Origin: Filomicrobium insigne
Lineage (GTDB): Bacteria; Pseudomonadota; Alphaproteobacteria; Rhizobiales; Hyphomicrobiaceae
Length of the DNA: 64,000 nucleotides
Assembly: GCF_900104305.1 (NCBI RefSeq)
Contig: NZ_FNJC01000002.1
Span: 62,001-126,000 of the forward strand
Direction: 5' to 3'
Shown piece after piece: positions 9,196 through 17,749 of the stretch. The position numbers and the translations under genes were made by a program. The notes beneath the pieces were generated by a model. That model had not been told where the DNA came from and ran no database searches. It saw only the letters and a program-made list of their open reading frames with translations. Every line of letters begins with the position of its first letter. Positions within the stretch are counted from its first letter, which is position 1.

Positions 9196-10404
9196 ATGGG
9201 ACAAAGCTCCAAGGTTTCACCTGGCACTCCTCCCCAGGAGCGCCGCCCAAAGGTTAGCCTCTCGAAGCAGGACGAGCGGCTCATCTGTCGCTTTGAACTA
9301 TCCGCGCGACGCGAACTTCGTCGCCTCATCCGTACATCACCGCGCTTTACCGAGTTGGCCGAAGTTTTTCCCGGTGCGGCATATGTGTTAGCCACCCGCC
9401 AAGGTGAAAAAGATCAGCGACGGAAAGCAGCCAAGCTCGTGCGGGATGGCGCCAAACTAAAGACGATCGCCCACACGCTAGAACTTCCTCTATGGCTTCG
9501 CCGCCTCCCTCCATCAGCCTTTAATGGCCCACTGCCGCCGCTTCCTGACAGCGAAACCTTTGCCCGCCGAGTAGCGGCACGCTTGCCTGCCGAAAGCGCG
9601 GATGCGACCTTCTGGCTAGCGAGTGTTGCCTTCGCCGCGGCAGCGGTTCACGAGGATTTTGCGCTCTGGCTGGTCGAGCAATCTATCTGCTCGCAAGACG
9701 CTAAGCCCGAACGCCTCTTCGCCGTTCTCGCCGCATATGCATGGTATTCTGGCGCGCTGCTGACACCCGCCCACGATTTGATCGTCGTGCCTTGGCGGCC
9801 CGAAATTGCGTTTGATACTGCTCTTTGCGCCGCCAAGAGTTGGCTGAACCGGCTTCGTCTCGTCATGCAGCTTGAGCCGGGAACGATTGCCGATAGCTGG
9901 CTCCGGCCGGGCGAAGCGATGGGCCTAACCTTTGTCCCCCTCATCGAACAATCTGAGATCCTGGAGGAAGCCCAAGCGATGCAGAACTGCGCTGATCAAT
10001 ATGCCGATCGGTTGGCGCGGGAAAAATGTCGCTTATTCTCCATCCGCCGAGGAGCGTCTCGCCTTGCGACCCTGGAAATCGGCCCACATCCGCGCGAAAC
10101 CGGTGTCCTGGCCATCACGCAGCTGAAGGCGCGGCACAATATGCCGGCTTCCGTCGAAATCTGGCAGGCAGCCCACGCGTGGCTGGCAACTCAGCCGGGC
10201 CTAAAACGGTTGCCACCCATGGTCGCACCAGAACGCGCACTCAATTCCAAAGTCTGGACTGATCTGATGGAGCCTTACAGACAGCGGAAAAACGGCGCTG
10301 ACTGGCTACCGTCCATACCGACGCAAGTGGCCTTCGCACGGCTGGATTCCGACATGACGGACCTCGCTCGTCGCGCAGGTGTAACATCTTGGTTATTCAC
10401 ATAA
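9196..10404 (+). CDS. PcfJ-like domain protein, function unknown
   Basis: A 402-residue protein. The N-terminal 110 residues are basic; residues 120-230 are mostly helical with many Ala and Leu. Residues 255-315 hold the only recognisable pattern: EEAQAMQNCADQYADRL, then a basic stretch, LFSIRRGASRLATLEIG and VLAITQLKARHNMP. This matches the PcfJ-like arrangement (M-x-x-C-x-x-Y ... ATLE ... Q-x-x-G/A-x-x-N), a family named after a gene of the conjugative plasmid pCF10 but widespread on chromosomes; its biochemical role is not known. A GAAGAAG site precedes ATG 9196. The gene stands alone, with gaps on both sides, next to ruvX. The family call rests on motif memory and needs a profile search. 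Confidence 0.75.
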   Translation: MGQSSKVSPGTPPQERRPKVSLSKQDERLICRFELSARRELRRLIRTSPRFTELAEVFPGAAYVLATRQGEKDQRRKAAKLVRDGAKLKTIAHTLELPLWLRRLPPSAFNGPLPPLPDSETFARRVAARLPAESADATFWLASVAFAAAAVHEDFALWLVEQSICSQDAKPERLFAVLAAYAWYSGALLTPAHDLIVVPWRPEIAFDTALCAAKSWLNRLRLVMQLEPGTIADSWLRPGEAMGLTFVPLIEQSEILEEAQAMQNCADQYADRLAREKCRLFSIRRGASRLATLEIGPHPRETGVLAITQLKARHNMPASVEIWQAAHAWLATQPGLKRLPPMVAPERALNSKVWTDLMEPYRQRKNGADWLPSIPTQVAFARLDSDMTDLARRAGVTSWLFT

Positions 10405-10526
10405 ACTGTGTGTTACTGGGGAACACAACGACAACTTTCAAGCTCATGACGAAGATTTGTTGTCGCAGCCACTTTAATTTCCGAGGCATACGGCCAATTT
10501 ATGCTGATCGGACGGGCGCATGCAGC

Positions 10527-10541
10527 CTAACCAATGGTTAG
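10527..10541. promoter_or_regulatory. Palindrome upstream of marR-family gene
   Basis: CTAACC and GGTTAG separated by AAT, about 112 bp before the MarR-family start codon. MarR proteins bind short palindromes of this size and often control their own promoter. Palindromes this short also occur by chance, so this is a candidate operator only. Confidence 0.3.
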
Positions 10542-10652
10542 CTCTCAGCATCGCGAACAAGAGCGATCCGCGCACCGAAAGAAGGGTTGGAGCCATTGGC
10601 ATCGAGCAACCCTGGTAGAGAACCCAAGATCTCTTAATCGGAACTTTGGCAC

Positions 10653-11120
10653 ATGAAAGCACGCACCAATATCGAAGGTGGCAACTCTTCGGCACTTCAT
10701 CTCCTGCATCGCGCGGGCCAATGCGCCGACGAGTTATTCGCTCTGAACATCGGCGAAAGCGAACTTACGCCTCGCCAGTTCGAAGTCCTACGCGCTGTGG
10801 CATCCCACGCGGAGCCAAGCCAGACGGTACTTGTCGAACATACGGGTATCGATCGTTCGACACTGGCTGACATCGTTAGACGGCTCGTCGCACGCGGCCT
10901 GCTTGTGCGGAAACGCACCCGCCACGATGCACGGATGTACGCCGTTCGCCTCACTCCTGCTGGCGAAAATGCCCTGAAGAACGCGCAGCCAGCCGTTCAT
11001 TCGACGAACGATGCGATCCTGCAGGCACTCCCCAATGCTGAGCGCAAGGAGTTCTTGAACGCGCTCAACAGGATCATCGAGCTGGTGAGCGGAGCAACAC
11101 ACCCTCGACCGGCGAAATAA
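10653..11120 (+). CDS. MarR-family transcriptional regulator
   Basis: A 155-residue winged-helix protein. The central part has the MarR layout: LTPRQFEVLRAVASH (helix 2), QTVLVEHTGIDRSTLADIVRRLVARGLLVRK (recognition helix and turn) and RHDARMYAVRLTPAG (wing with the conserved DxR...LT-x-G pattern). MarR proteins are dimeric repressors that usually respond to small aromatic or phenolic ligands. The ATG at 10653 has no strong ribosome site. The next gene (aidB-like) is convergent, so the two do not share a promoter and no target is implied beyond possible autoregulation. Confidence 0.9.
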   Translation: MKARTNIEGGNSSALHLLHRAGQCADELFALNIGESELTPRQFEVLRAVASHAEPSQTVLVEHTGIDRSTLADIVRRLVARGLLVRKRTRHDARMYAVRLTPAGENALKNAQPAVHSTNDAILQALPNAERKEFLNALNRIIELVSGATHPRPAK

Positions 11121-11165
11121 ATACGCCTCGTGGCTGCAGACGACTTATCGCCCTCGCAACACTTT

Positions 11166-11185
11166 GGCGTTCCTGCGGGAACGCC
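11166..11185. terminator. Hairpin between convergent marR and aidB-like genes
   Basis: GGCGTTCC and GGAACGCC form a perfect 8-bp stem with a four-base loop, ending exactly where the aidB-like stop codon begins and 45 bp after the marR stop. The position suggests a shared bidirectional terminator; neither side has a long T-run. Confidence 0.55.
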
Positions 11186-12844
11186 TTAGCGGGTGGGGGA
11201 TGCGCGTCGCAGGATCGCTGCCGTATCAGCCCAATCCAGCTCCTGCCCATAGGTCTGGCGTGTCACGCTGCCCATGCGCGTTGCAATAAATCCATCAGAA
11301 ACGGCCGCCGGTGTATGGGCCCGCAGAATGGTGCCGGCGGCGAGCACCGCGAGTCCTTCAACAAGGCTGCGCGCACGCAAATCCAATCGCCGCGGTTCGC
11401 AAAGGATCGCAGCAATACGAGCGTGAGCAGCCTCAAGGTACGCGTCATCCCCGACCGCCTTACCCAACTCCTCCATGACAATTTCAGCAGCCTCAGGCTC
11501 CCGCTGCAGAATGTGGAGAACTTCGAGTGCAAGTTCGTTTCCGGTCCCTTCCCAAAGAGAAAGAGCCACCACATCCCGGTAGATGCGCGCCAACGGCAAT
11601 TCCTCGACGTAGGCGTTACCTCCAACGCATTCGATCGTTTCGGCAAGAATGGCGGGGGCTATTTTACAGACCCAATATTTGGTCACCGGCGTCATAAGCC
11701 GCCGCCAGGCAGCCGCTCGCGAATCCTCCGCACGGTCAAATGAGCGCGCCAACCGAAGTGCCAGTGCCAGCGCGGCTTCGACATCGAGAGCCAGATCAGC
11801 AAGCACCTGGCTCATCAACGGATGCTCGATCAGAAGCTTGCCCGAAACAACGCGATTTTCAGCATGATGAATGGCCTGAGCGAGAGCGCGGCGCATAGCG
11901 CCCGCAGACACAACCGAGAGATCAAGACGCAACTGCATTTGCGTCTCCGAAAGCACTGTTTCCCCCTCACCTTCCTCGCCTATCAGCCACCCATCACTTT
12001 CGATGAGCTCCACTTCAGCGCAGGCTGACGCGCGAACACCAAGCGTGTCCTTGAGCCGCTGCAGATGGATGCCATTGGCTTCCCCATCATCTCGAAAACG
12101 TGGAACCAGGAAACAACTCAATCCTCCTGGGGCCTGGGCCAGCATCAGGAAGGCGTCGGACATCGGAGCCGACAAGAACCATTTATGGCCGTTGAGGATA
12201 TAGCGACGCCCATCAGGCTCTCCCGCCGGCTCCGCACGCGTTACCGTTGCCGAACGATCGGCTCCGGCATTTTTCTCCTGATTGCTGACGCCAATCAGAA
12301 CGGCGCGCTTATCCACCAAGGCGGCAGCGCGCGCGTCGTACCCGTGGGAAACAAGCTTTGATAGCCATGGCGCCAATTCTGACTGCATGGCTATCGTTGG
12401 CGCCGCTGCATGGGTCATGCAGAGGGGCAGGCAATGGCCCACATTCACTTGGCTAGCAAGGTAAAGCCCTGCCGCACGCGCCACCTGCCGCCCCTGAGCA
12501 GGAGCGGTATCACCCCCCTCTGCCCAGACCTCGCATTGGAGCCGCTCGCCGCAGCTCATCTCCAGCAGCTCATGATACGCGGGATGATGCTCGACCCGGT
12601 CGATCCGACGACCCTGAGCGTCAAAGATGCGCAGCCTCGGCGGATAATCTTCCGCCGTGCGTGCACGCTCCATCACGTCAGCACTGCCGCACACAAGACC
12701 GAATGCCACAAGGGACTTTTGCGCGTGGCCGCCACCCTCGCGGGTAAGCGCCTCCTGCAACGCAGCATCGCTTGAAAACAGATTGATATCCTCAAAGGGA
12801 GGCACTAAGCCGCCCCCCTCAACGCTCACCGGAGATTTTGTCAT
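11186..12844 (-). CDS. AidB-like acyl-CoA dehydrogenase
   Basis: A 552-residue flavoprotein of the AidB branch. From the N-terminus: [19 protein letters not shown], the AidB opening; [59 protein letters not shown]; and [15 protein letters not shown] (about residue 440), which holds the family's Glu loop. E. coli AidB is an FAD protein of the adaptive alkylation response that binds DNA through its C-terminal domain. The motif normally reading TEKxGGSD is QEKNAGAD here (about 189-196), so residues near the flavin differ. The frame opens 48 codons earlier, but family alignment and an ATG at 12844 favour this start. It is divergent from pyrB; control by an Ada-type system cannot be read from the sequence. 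Confidence 0.9.
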   Translation of the reverse strand: MTKSPVSVEGGGLVPPFEDINLFSSDAALQEALTREGGGHAQKSLVAFGLVCGSADVMERARTAEDYPPRLRIFDAQGRRIDRVEHHPAYHELLEMSCGERLQCEVWAEGGDTAPAQGRQVARAAGLYLASQVNVGHCLPLCMTHAAAPTIAMQSELAPWLSKLVSHGYDARAAALVDKRAVLIGVSNQEKNAGADRSATVTRAEPAGEPDGRRYILNGHKWFLSAPMSDAFLMLAQAPGGLSCFLVPRFRDDGEANGIHLQRLKDTLGVRASACAEVELIESDGWLIGEEGEGETVLSETQMQLRLDLSVVSAGAMRRALAQAIHHAENRVVSGKLLIEHPLMSQVLADLALDVEAALALALRLARSFDRAEDSRAAAWRRLMTPVTKYWVCKIAPAILAETIECVGGNAYVEELPLARIYRDVVALSLWEGTGNELALEVLHILQREPEAAEIVMEELGKAVGDDAYLEAAHARIAAILCEPRRLDLRARSLVEGLAVLAAGTILRAHTPAAVSDGFIATRMGSVTRQTYGQELDWADTAAILRRASPTR

Positions 12845-12950
12845 GGAACCCACAGTCTCGCGTGATTCGTCTTGAGCTTCTTGCCTATTTGTGTCAACGC
12901 GACGGGAACTTGAGCCAAACCGGTGAGATTGACCACAGCCAATTGACCAT

Positions 12951-12967
12951 ACTGGCAAGACGCCAGT
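12951..12967. promoter_or_regulatory. Hairpin in aidB-pyrB divergent promoter region
   Basis: ACTGGC and GCCAGT separated by AAGAC, 39 bp before the pyrB ATG. It could be an operator half-site pair or part of a pyrB leader hairpin. No T-run or leader peptide is evident, so I do not call a pyrimidine attenuator. Confidence 0.25.
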
Positions 12968-13005
12968 TGCCGAGGCGTGGGACTCCACCTATTAGAACAA
13001 CTTTG

Positions 13006-13962
13006 ATGACCGATACCGCGCTCCAACAGTCTTTTGAATTTAAGCACCGCAATCTCCTCTCCTGTGAGGAGTTGTCGGCACCTGAAATAAATTTCCTGCT
13101 CGATCTGGCTGATGATGCCGCCGATCGCAACCGGAAGATTAATAAAAAGCGCGATGTCCTTAGCGGACGCACACTTATCAACCTCTTCTTTGAGGCCTCC
13201 ACCCGCACGCAAGCGTCTTTCGAATTAGCCGCCAAGCGCCTGAGCGCGGACGTCATGAACATGACTGTCTCATCGTCCTCAGTGCAAAAGGGTGAGACGC
13301 TCATCGACACGGCGGTGACACTCAATGCCATGCGCCCCGACATCATTGTCGTGCGCCACCATGCTGCAGGCGCAGTCGAACTTCTATCACAAAAGGTGGA
13401 CTGCTCGGTCATCAATGCTGGCGACGGCGCCCATCAGCATCCGACGCAAGCCCTCCTCGACGCCCTGACCATTCGCCGGGCCAAAGGACGCATAAGCGGA
13501 CTGACCGTCGCGATTTGCGGAGATATCCTGCATTCGCGCGTCGCACGCTCCAACATCAACGTTCTGAATGCTCTTGGCGCCAACGTCCGCGTCATCGCGC
13601 CATCCACCTTGCTGCCGTCCGCACCAGAGCGGTTCGGTGCGGAAGTTTACACAGACATGTGGAAGGGCATCACGGACGCTGATGTCGTCATGATGTTGCG
13701 TCTGCAGATCGAACGCATGCAAGGCTCCCACATCCCTTCGACCCGCGAATTCTTCCACTTCTTCGGCCTCGATCAGGAAAAGCTCGCACGAGCCAAGCCC
13801 GACGCCCTTGTCATGCATCCTGGTCCGATGAACCGCGGTGTCGAGATTGCTTCAACGGTCGCCGACCACTCCCGAAGCGTCATCCGCGAACAAGTGGAGA
13901 TGGGTGTCGCAGTACGCATGGCGGTTTTGGAAGCTTTGGCGCGCAACTTGCCGCAGGCCTGA
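13006..13962 (+). CDS. pyrB: Aspartate carbamoyltransferase catalytic subunit
   Basis: Catalyses carbamoyl phosphate plus aspartate to carbamoyl-aspartate, the committed step of pyrimidine synthesis. The 318-residue product carries the carbamoyl-phosphate signature [13 protein letters not shown] (about residue 62), [14 protein letters not shown] (about 140), [11 protein letters not shown] and the late [13 protein letters not shown]. An upstream extension of the frame is ignored because the usual N-terminus ([13 protein letters not shown]) begins after ATG 13006. No regulatory pyrI gene follows. Instead a dihydroorotase homologue starts 26 bp downstream, the arrangement of the large ATCase complexes in which PyrB pairs with a PyrC-like subunit. 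Confidence 0.97.
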   Translation: MTDTALQQSFEFKHRNLLSCEELSAPEINFLLDLADDAADRNRKINKKRDVLSGRTLINLFFEASTRTQASFELAAKRLSADVMNMTVSSSSVQKGETLIDTAVTLNAMRPDIIVVRHHAAGAVELLSQKVDCSVINAGDGAHQHPTQALLDALTIRRAKGRISGLTVAICGDILHSRVARSNINVLNALGANVRVIAPSTLLPSAPERFGAEVYTDMWKGITDADVVMMLRLQIERMQGSHIPSTREFFHFFGLDQEKLARAKPDALVMHPGPMNRGVEIASTVADHSRSVIREQVEMGVAVRMAVLEALARNLPQA

Positions 13963-13988
13963 GCCCATTTAAGAAGGCAGGCAGTGAA

Positions 13989-15326
13989 ATGAGCCTGATC
14001 GCAATGAACACAAAGACTGAGCAGTCCAAAACATCCACCGGCAAGCGGCAGGTCTTTATCAACGCCCGTATCATCGACCCGGCATCGGGTCGCGACGAAC
14101 CCGGTGGCCTACTCGTCGAAGGCACCACAATCGCCGATCTGGGGCCTCATCTGCGGCGCAACGCACCAGAAGGCGCTACCGTCATTGACTGTCAGGGCAA
14201 CATCCTTTGCCCCGGCCTCATCGACTGCCAGGTTTTCACCGGAGAACCCGGAGCCGAACATCGCGAAACCCTCAAAACCGCAAGCCTCGCTGCGGCTGCC
14301 GGTGGCGTGACGACAATCGTCGTGATGCCGGACACTAGCCCGGTCATCGATCAGGTCGCACTTGTTGACTTTATTCAAAGGCGAGCGCGCGATAACGCCA
14401 AGGTACACGTTCACACCATGGCCGCGATGACCAGAGGTCTCGCCGGCACCGAAATGACTGAAATCGGCTTACTAAAGCGAGCTGGTGCCATCGCATTCAC
14501 CAACGGCAAATCGACCATCGCGAATACCGCCGTGATGCGGAACGTCCTGAATTATTCGAAGGACTTTGGCGCTCTTATTGTCCACCACTGCGAAGACCCG
14601 CACCTATCAAATGATGGCGCGATGAACTCCGGCGAAGTTGCAGCACGGTTGGGCCTTCCAGGCGTATCCAGCGTAGCTGAGACAATCGTCATTGACCGCG
14701 ATGTACGGCTCGTTGAGCTGACGGGCGGGCGCTACCACGCCGCCACGATCTCCTGCGAGGCGAGCCTCAACGTCATTCGCGCCGCCAAAACACGAAACCT
14801 GCCCGTGACCTGTGGCGTCTCCATCAACCATCTAACGCTCAACGAAAACGATATCGGCCCCTATCGAACGTTCTTTAAGGTGCGCCCGCCGCTGCGTCGT
14901 GAGGAAGATCGCGTCGCCATGGTCCGCGGGATCAACAACGGTGACATCGATATCATCGTTTCAAGCCATGACCCGCAGGACGCGGACGTGAAGCGACGCC
15001 CGTTCGCCGAAGCCGCCGATGGCGCTGTCGGACTTGAGACGATGCTTCCGGCTGCACTGCGCTTATATCACTCGGGTGATCTGTCGCTGCTCACGCTCCT
15101 GCGCGCTATGACGATCAATCCCGCGAAGTTGCTGGGCATCGGAGCCGGACGTCTTCAGAAAGGCGCCGTCGCCGACCTCATCGTATTCGATCCATCCGAG
15201 CCATGGGTTGTAAATAAAGACGTGCTCAGATCACGCTCCAAAAACTCCCCCTTCGACGAAGCCCGCCTGCAGGGCCGTGTGCTGCGAACGATGGTTGCGG
15301 GCGAGACGGTCTATCAAGTACCTTAA
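13989..15326 (+). CDS. Dihydroorotase-like protein lacking zinc ligands (PyrC' type)
   Basis: A 445-residue amidohydrolase-fold protein of the dihydroorotase class: GGVTTIVVMPDTSPVI, IVHHCEDPHL, LPVTCGVSINHLTL, FKVRPPLRREEDR and a C-terminal KGAVADLIVFDPS. Active enzymes have an HxH zinc pair right after PGLID; here residues 79-83 read DCQVF with no His. The usual TDHAPH near the end is SSHDPQ (325-330), losing the catalytic Asp. I therefore expect no dihydroorotase activity. Known precedent: in Pseudomonas-type complexes an inactive PyrC' next to PyrB is needed for ATCase assembly. It follows pyrB by 26 bp, so a structural role with PyrB is likely. A catalytic PyrC should exist elsewhere in the genome. 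Confidence 0.9.
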   Translation: MSLIAMNTKTEQSKTSTGKRQVFINARIIDPASGRDEPGGLLVEGTTIADLGPHLRRNAPEGATVIDCQGNILCPGLIDCQVFTGEPGAEHRETLKTASLAAAAGGVTTIVVMPDTSPVIDQVALVDFIQRRARDNAKVHVHTMAAMTRGLAGTEMTEIGLLKRAGAIAFTNGKSTIANTAVMRNVLNYSKDFGALIVHHCEDPHLSNDGAMNSGEVAARLGLPGVSSVAETIVIDRDVRLVELTGGRYHAATISCEASLNVIRAAKTRNLPVTCGVSINHLTLNENDIGPYRTFFKVRPPLRREEDRVAMVRGINNGDIDIIVSSHDPQDADVKRRPFAEAADGAVGLETMLPAALRLYHSGDLSLLTLLRAMTINPAKLLGIGAGRLQKGAVADLIVFDPSEPWVVNKDVLRSRSKNSPFDEARLQGRVLRTMVAGETVYQVP

Positions 15327-15343
15327 AAGCCAAATACGATGTA

Positions 15344-15362
15344 CGCGGCATTTTTTGCCGCG
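15344..15362 (+). terminator. Hairpin between pyrC-like gene and plsY
   Basis: CGCGGCA and TGCCGCG form a 7-bp stem with a five-T loop, 17 bp after the pyrC-like stop and 35 bp before plsY. There is no T-run after the stem, so readthrough into plsY is plausible. Confidence 0.4.
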
Positions 15363-15397
15363 CCTGGCCCTGAATTAGTCACAACGGACCCACTCAC

Positions 15398-16030
15398 ATG
15401 GAAGCTGCCCTCCTTGGCGCAATCCTGTGCTGCCTTGCCCTTGGCTATGCGCTCGGGTCTATCCCGTTCGGCCTATTGCTCACGCGCGCCGCCGGCCTCG
15501 GTGATGTCCGCGCCATCGGCTCTGGAAACATCGGTGCGACCAACGTTCTCCGCACCGGCAACAAGGGCCTCGCCGCGGCAACGCTAATCCTGGATGTACT
15601 CAAAGGCACCGCAGCAACCTTGCTCGGTGCCTACCTCCTTCCGGCTCTCGTGCCGGCCAGTCCGATAACCGGAGCCCTCGCAGCAGGGATCGGCGCGTTC
15701 CTCGGTCACCTCTTTCCGGTCTGGCTTGGTTTCAAGGGCGGCAAGGGCGTCGCAACCTATATCGGTATTCTTGCAGGCATAGCGTGGAAGGCCGCCCTAG
15801 GCTTTTGCGCGTTATGGCTCATCGTCGCATTCGTTACGCGCTACTCATCGCTGTCCGCTCTGATCGCCGCGTGCGGAGCACCGTTGTTGATCTGGTGGCT
15901 TCTCGGCCCCATTCCTGCAATCGTATTCGCAGGCCTTTCAGCGTTGCTTATCGGAATGCATCACGCAAATATCCGTCGTCTGCTCGCGGGGGAGGAGCAT
16001 AAGATCGGTGCCAGCAACAAAGCCCGATAG
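15398..16030 (+). CDS. plsY: Acyl-phosphate:glycerol-3-phosphate acyltransferase
   Basis: PlsY transfers the acyl group of acyl-phosphate to glycerol-3-phosphate at the inner membrane, the first acylation in phospholipid synthesis (with PlsX as donor maker). The 210-residue product has about five membrane helices and all three family motifs: [14 protein letters not shown] (about 41-54), [13 protein letters not shown] (about 109-121) and [17 protein letters not shown] near the C-terminus. The start ATG at 15398 lacks an obvious ribosome site. Its 3' end overlaps dprA by 23 bases. Confidence 0.96.
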   Translation: MEAALLGAILCCLALGYALGSIPFGLLLTRAAGLGDVRAIGSGNIGATNVLRTGNKGLAAATLILDVLKGTAATLLGAYLLPALVPASPITGALAAGIGAFLGHLFPVWLGFKGGKGVATYIGILAGIAWKAALGFCALWLIVAFVTRYSSLSALIAACGAPLLIWWLLGPIPAIVFAGLSALLIGMHHANIRRLLAGEEHKIGASNKAR

Positions 16031-17192
16031 CAAGGCGGACCTTTTCACCGCCGCACCGTTGCCGGTCGCGCCGCTCGATGATCAGCAACGTCTCGCCTGC
16101 TTGCGCCTGATCCGTTCGGAGAACGTCGGCCCCGTTACGTTTCGCGAACTCATAAATCGCTATGGCGGCGCCACTCAGGCGTTGGACGCACTTCCCGAAT
16201 TAGGCCGCCGAGGCGGCCGAGGTCGCGCAATTCGCCTCTGCGACAGCGCGACGGCCCAGCGTGAATTGGAACAGGCCCAAAAGGCAGGAGCCACTCCGAT
16301 CTTCACGATCGAACCAGGCTATCCCCGCAATCTCACCGCGCTCGATGTCCCGCCACCGCTCATTTACGTGAAGGGTCGAACGTCTCTCTTGCAGGAACCG
16401 TCCGTTGCCGTCGTTGGCCCGCGCCAAGCCTCGGCAGCCGGACGCAAGCTGGCACGCCTATTCGCAGCCGTACTCGGCGAAGCTGGTCTCGTCGTCGTAT
16501 CCGGATTGGCACGCGGCATCGACGGCGTAGCGCACGAGACGGCACTCCCCACGGGCACCATCGCTGTCCTGGCCGGTGGCGTCGACAAGATCTATCCCCC
16601 GGAACACGACGAGCTTTACGCGCGGATCAGTGACACAGGCTGCATCGTGTCGGAGATGCCCTGCGGCTTCACACCGCGCGGCAGCGACTTCCCGCGCCGC
16701 AACCGGATCATCTCCGGCATGTCACTGGGCGTCCTTGTCGTCGAGGCCGCAAAACGATCTGGCACGCTACATACGGCACGCCGGGCCGCCGAACAGGGAA
16801 GAGAAGTATTTGCCATTCCCGGCCATCCGCTTGACCCGCGCGCCGAAGGCACCAACTACCTCTTGAAGGAAGGGGCAACTCTCGTAACCGAGCCGGCCGA
16901 CATCATTTCCGCCCTTAAACCCCTCACGGCACAAGGCGATCGCACCTTTCGAGAGGTCGCCCCCGACACCACGACGCTCGAAGCGTTTGCTCCTGAACCA
17001 CTACCCGAAATCGCAGAAAGCGATCGGGACCGTGTTATTGCCGTACTGGGGCCCCACCCGGTCGAACTAGACGAAATCGCCCGCGCCACCCATCTATCGA
17101 TACGCGCTATTCGAGCCATTCTGATTGAACTGGATCTGGCCGGTCGTATCGAACGACATGGGGCAGCACTGGTATCACGGATCAATGACTAA
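16008..17192 (+). CDS. dprA: DNA processing protein DprA
   Basis: DprA loads RecA onto incoming single-stranded DNA during natural transformation; the gene is also common in bacteria not known to be competent. The 394-residue protein has an N-terminal helical region (residues 28-90), a Rossmann-like DNA-binding core ([90 protein letters not shown]) and a C-terminal winged helix ([32 protein letters not shown]). The start is GTG 16008 with GGGGGAGGAG about ten bases upstream inside plsY, so translation is probably coupled to plsY. The rest of a competence apparatus is not in this window. Confidence 0.95.
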   Translation: MPATKPDSKADLFTAAPLPVAPLDDQQRLACLRLIRSENVGPVTFRELINRYGGATQALDALPELGRRGGRGRAIRLCDSATAQRELEQAQKAGATPIFTIEPGYPRNLTALDVPPPLIYVKGRTSLLQEPSVAVVGPRQASAAGRKLARLFAAVLGEAGLVVVSGLARGIDGVAHETALPTGTIAVLAGGVDKIYPPEHDELYARISDTGCIVSEMPCGFTPRGSDFPRRNRIISGMSLGVLVVEAAKRSGTLHTARRAAEQGREVFAIPGHPLDPRAEGTNYLLKEGATLVTEPADIISALKPLTAQGDRTFREVAPDTTTLEAFAPEPLPEIAESDRDRVIAVLGPHPVELDEIARATHLSIRAIRAILIELDLAGRIERHGAALVSRIND

Positions 17193-17281
17193 ACATTCGC
17201 TGTGCATAAGGGGCACGCCAGCAGTAACGAAAGCGCAGCCCTCGTCGTGACCGTCTGCGCGTCCCGCGAGGAACCAAAGGT

Positions 17282-17494
17282 TCAACCACGGCGTGCAGCC
17301 TGACGCGAGTGACGCAATCTCTCTGCCAGCTCCCGGTGCCCTTCGCGCATAGCCATCTCTTCAAGAGCCAACAGAAGGTCCGCCATATATTCCAGGTAAT
17401 ACGGCGCGCTCGGCGTCCGTCTTCCAGTTTCCTGACCCGCAAATCTCTTATTATGAATTCGCAATCTACGTCTTGGCACCATACGGCCCCACAT
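17282..17494 (-). CDS. Small basic protein, unknown
   Basis: A 70-residue frame with a good ribosome site (GAGGG six bases before ATG 17494) and an AT-rich upstream region suited to a promoter. The N-terminal half is Arg-rich (MVPRRRLRIHNKRFAG); the C-terminal half is an amphipathic helix (YYLEYMADLLLALEEMAMREGHRELAERLRH). It is antisense to nothing and fills part of the gap between dprA and topA. I recognise no family. The helix resembles short regulator-like proteins common in Hyphomicrobiales, but that is only an impression. Confidence 0.5.
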   Translation of the reverse strand: MWGRMVPRRRLRIHNKRFAGQETGRRTPSAPYYLEYMADLLLALEEMAMREGHRELAERLRHSRQAARRG

Positions 17495-17749
17495 AAATTC
17501 CCTCAAAAATTGCACAAATAATACATCATGTAATCTTAAGTTGCAACAAGGGCAAGCGGACGGTGTTTGACACAACCAGTCTGATCCACCATGTTCCCGC
17601 CGCCTGTGCGATGAGCCGCGCAATGGTCACCGGCCCAATTGGTAGCAGTGCCAGGCGCTATTCTTGATTGCAGAAGACGCCTTAGAATTATACGCGCACC
17701 GTTATTCTCGCGTATTTCCAGCCCGGAACGGGAAACCCGAAAGTCGCCT

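Noticed and set aside
12845-12988. Upstream extension of the aidB-like frame
   Set aside because: AidB homologues begin near ATG 12844; the extension crosses the promoter region shared with pyrB.
13006-13962. pyrI regulatory-type control of PyrB
   Set aside because: No pyrI gene follows pyrB; the partner is the PyrC-like protein.
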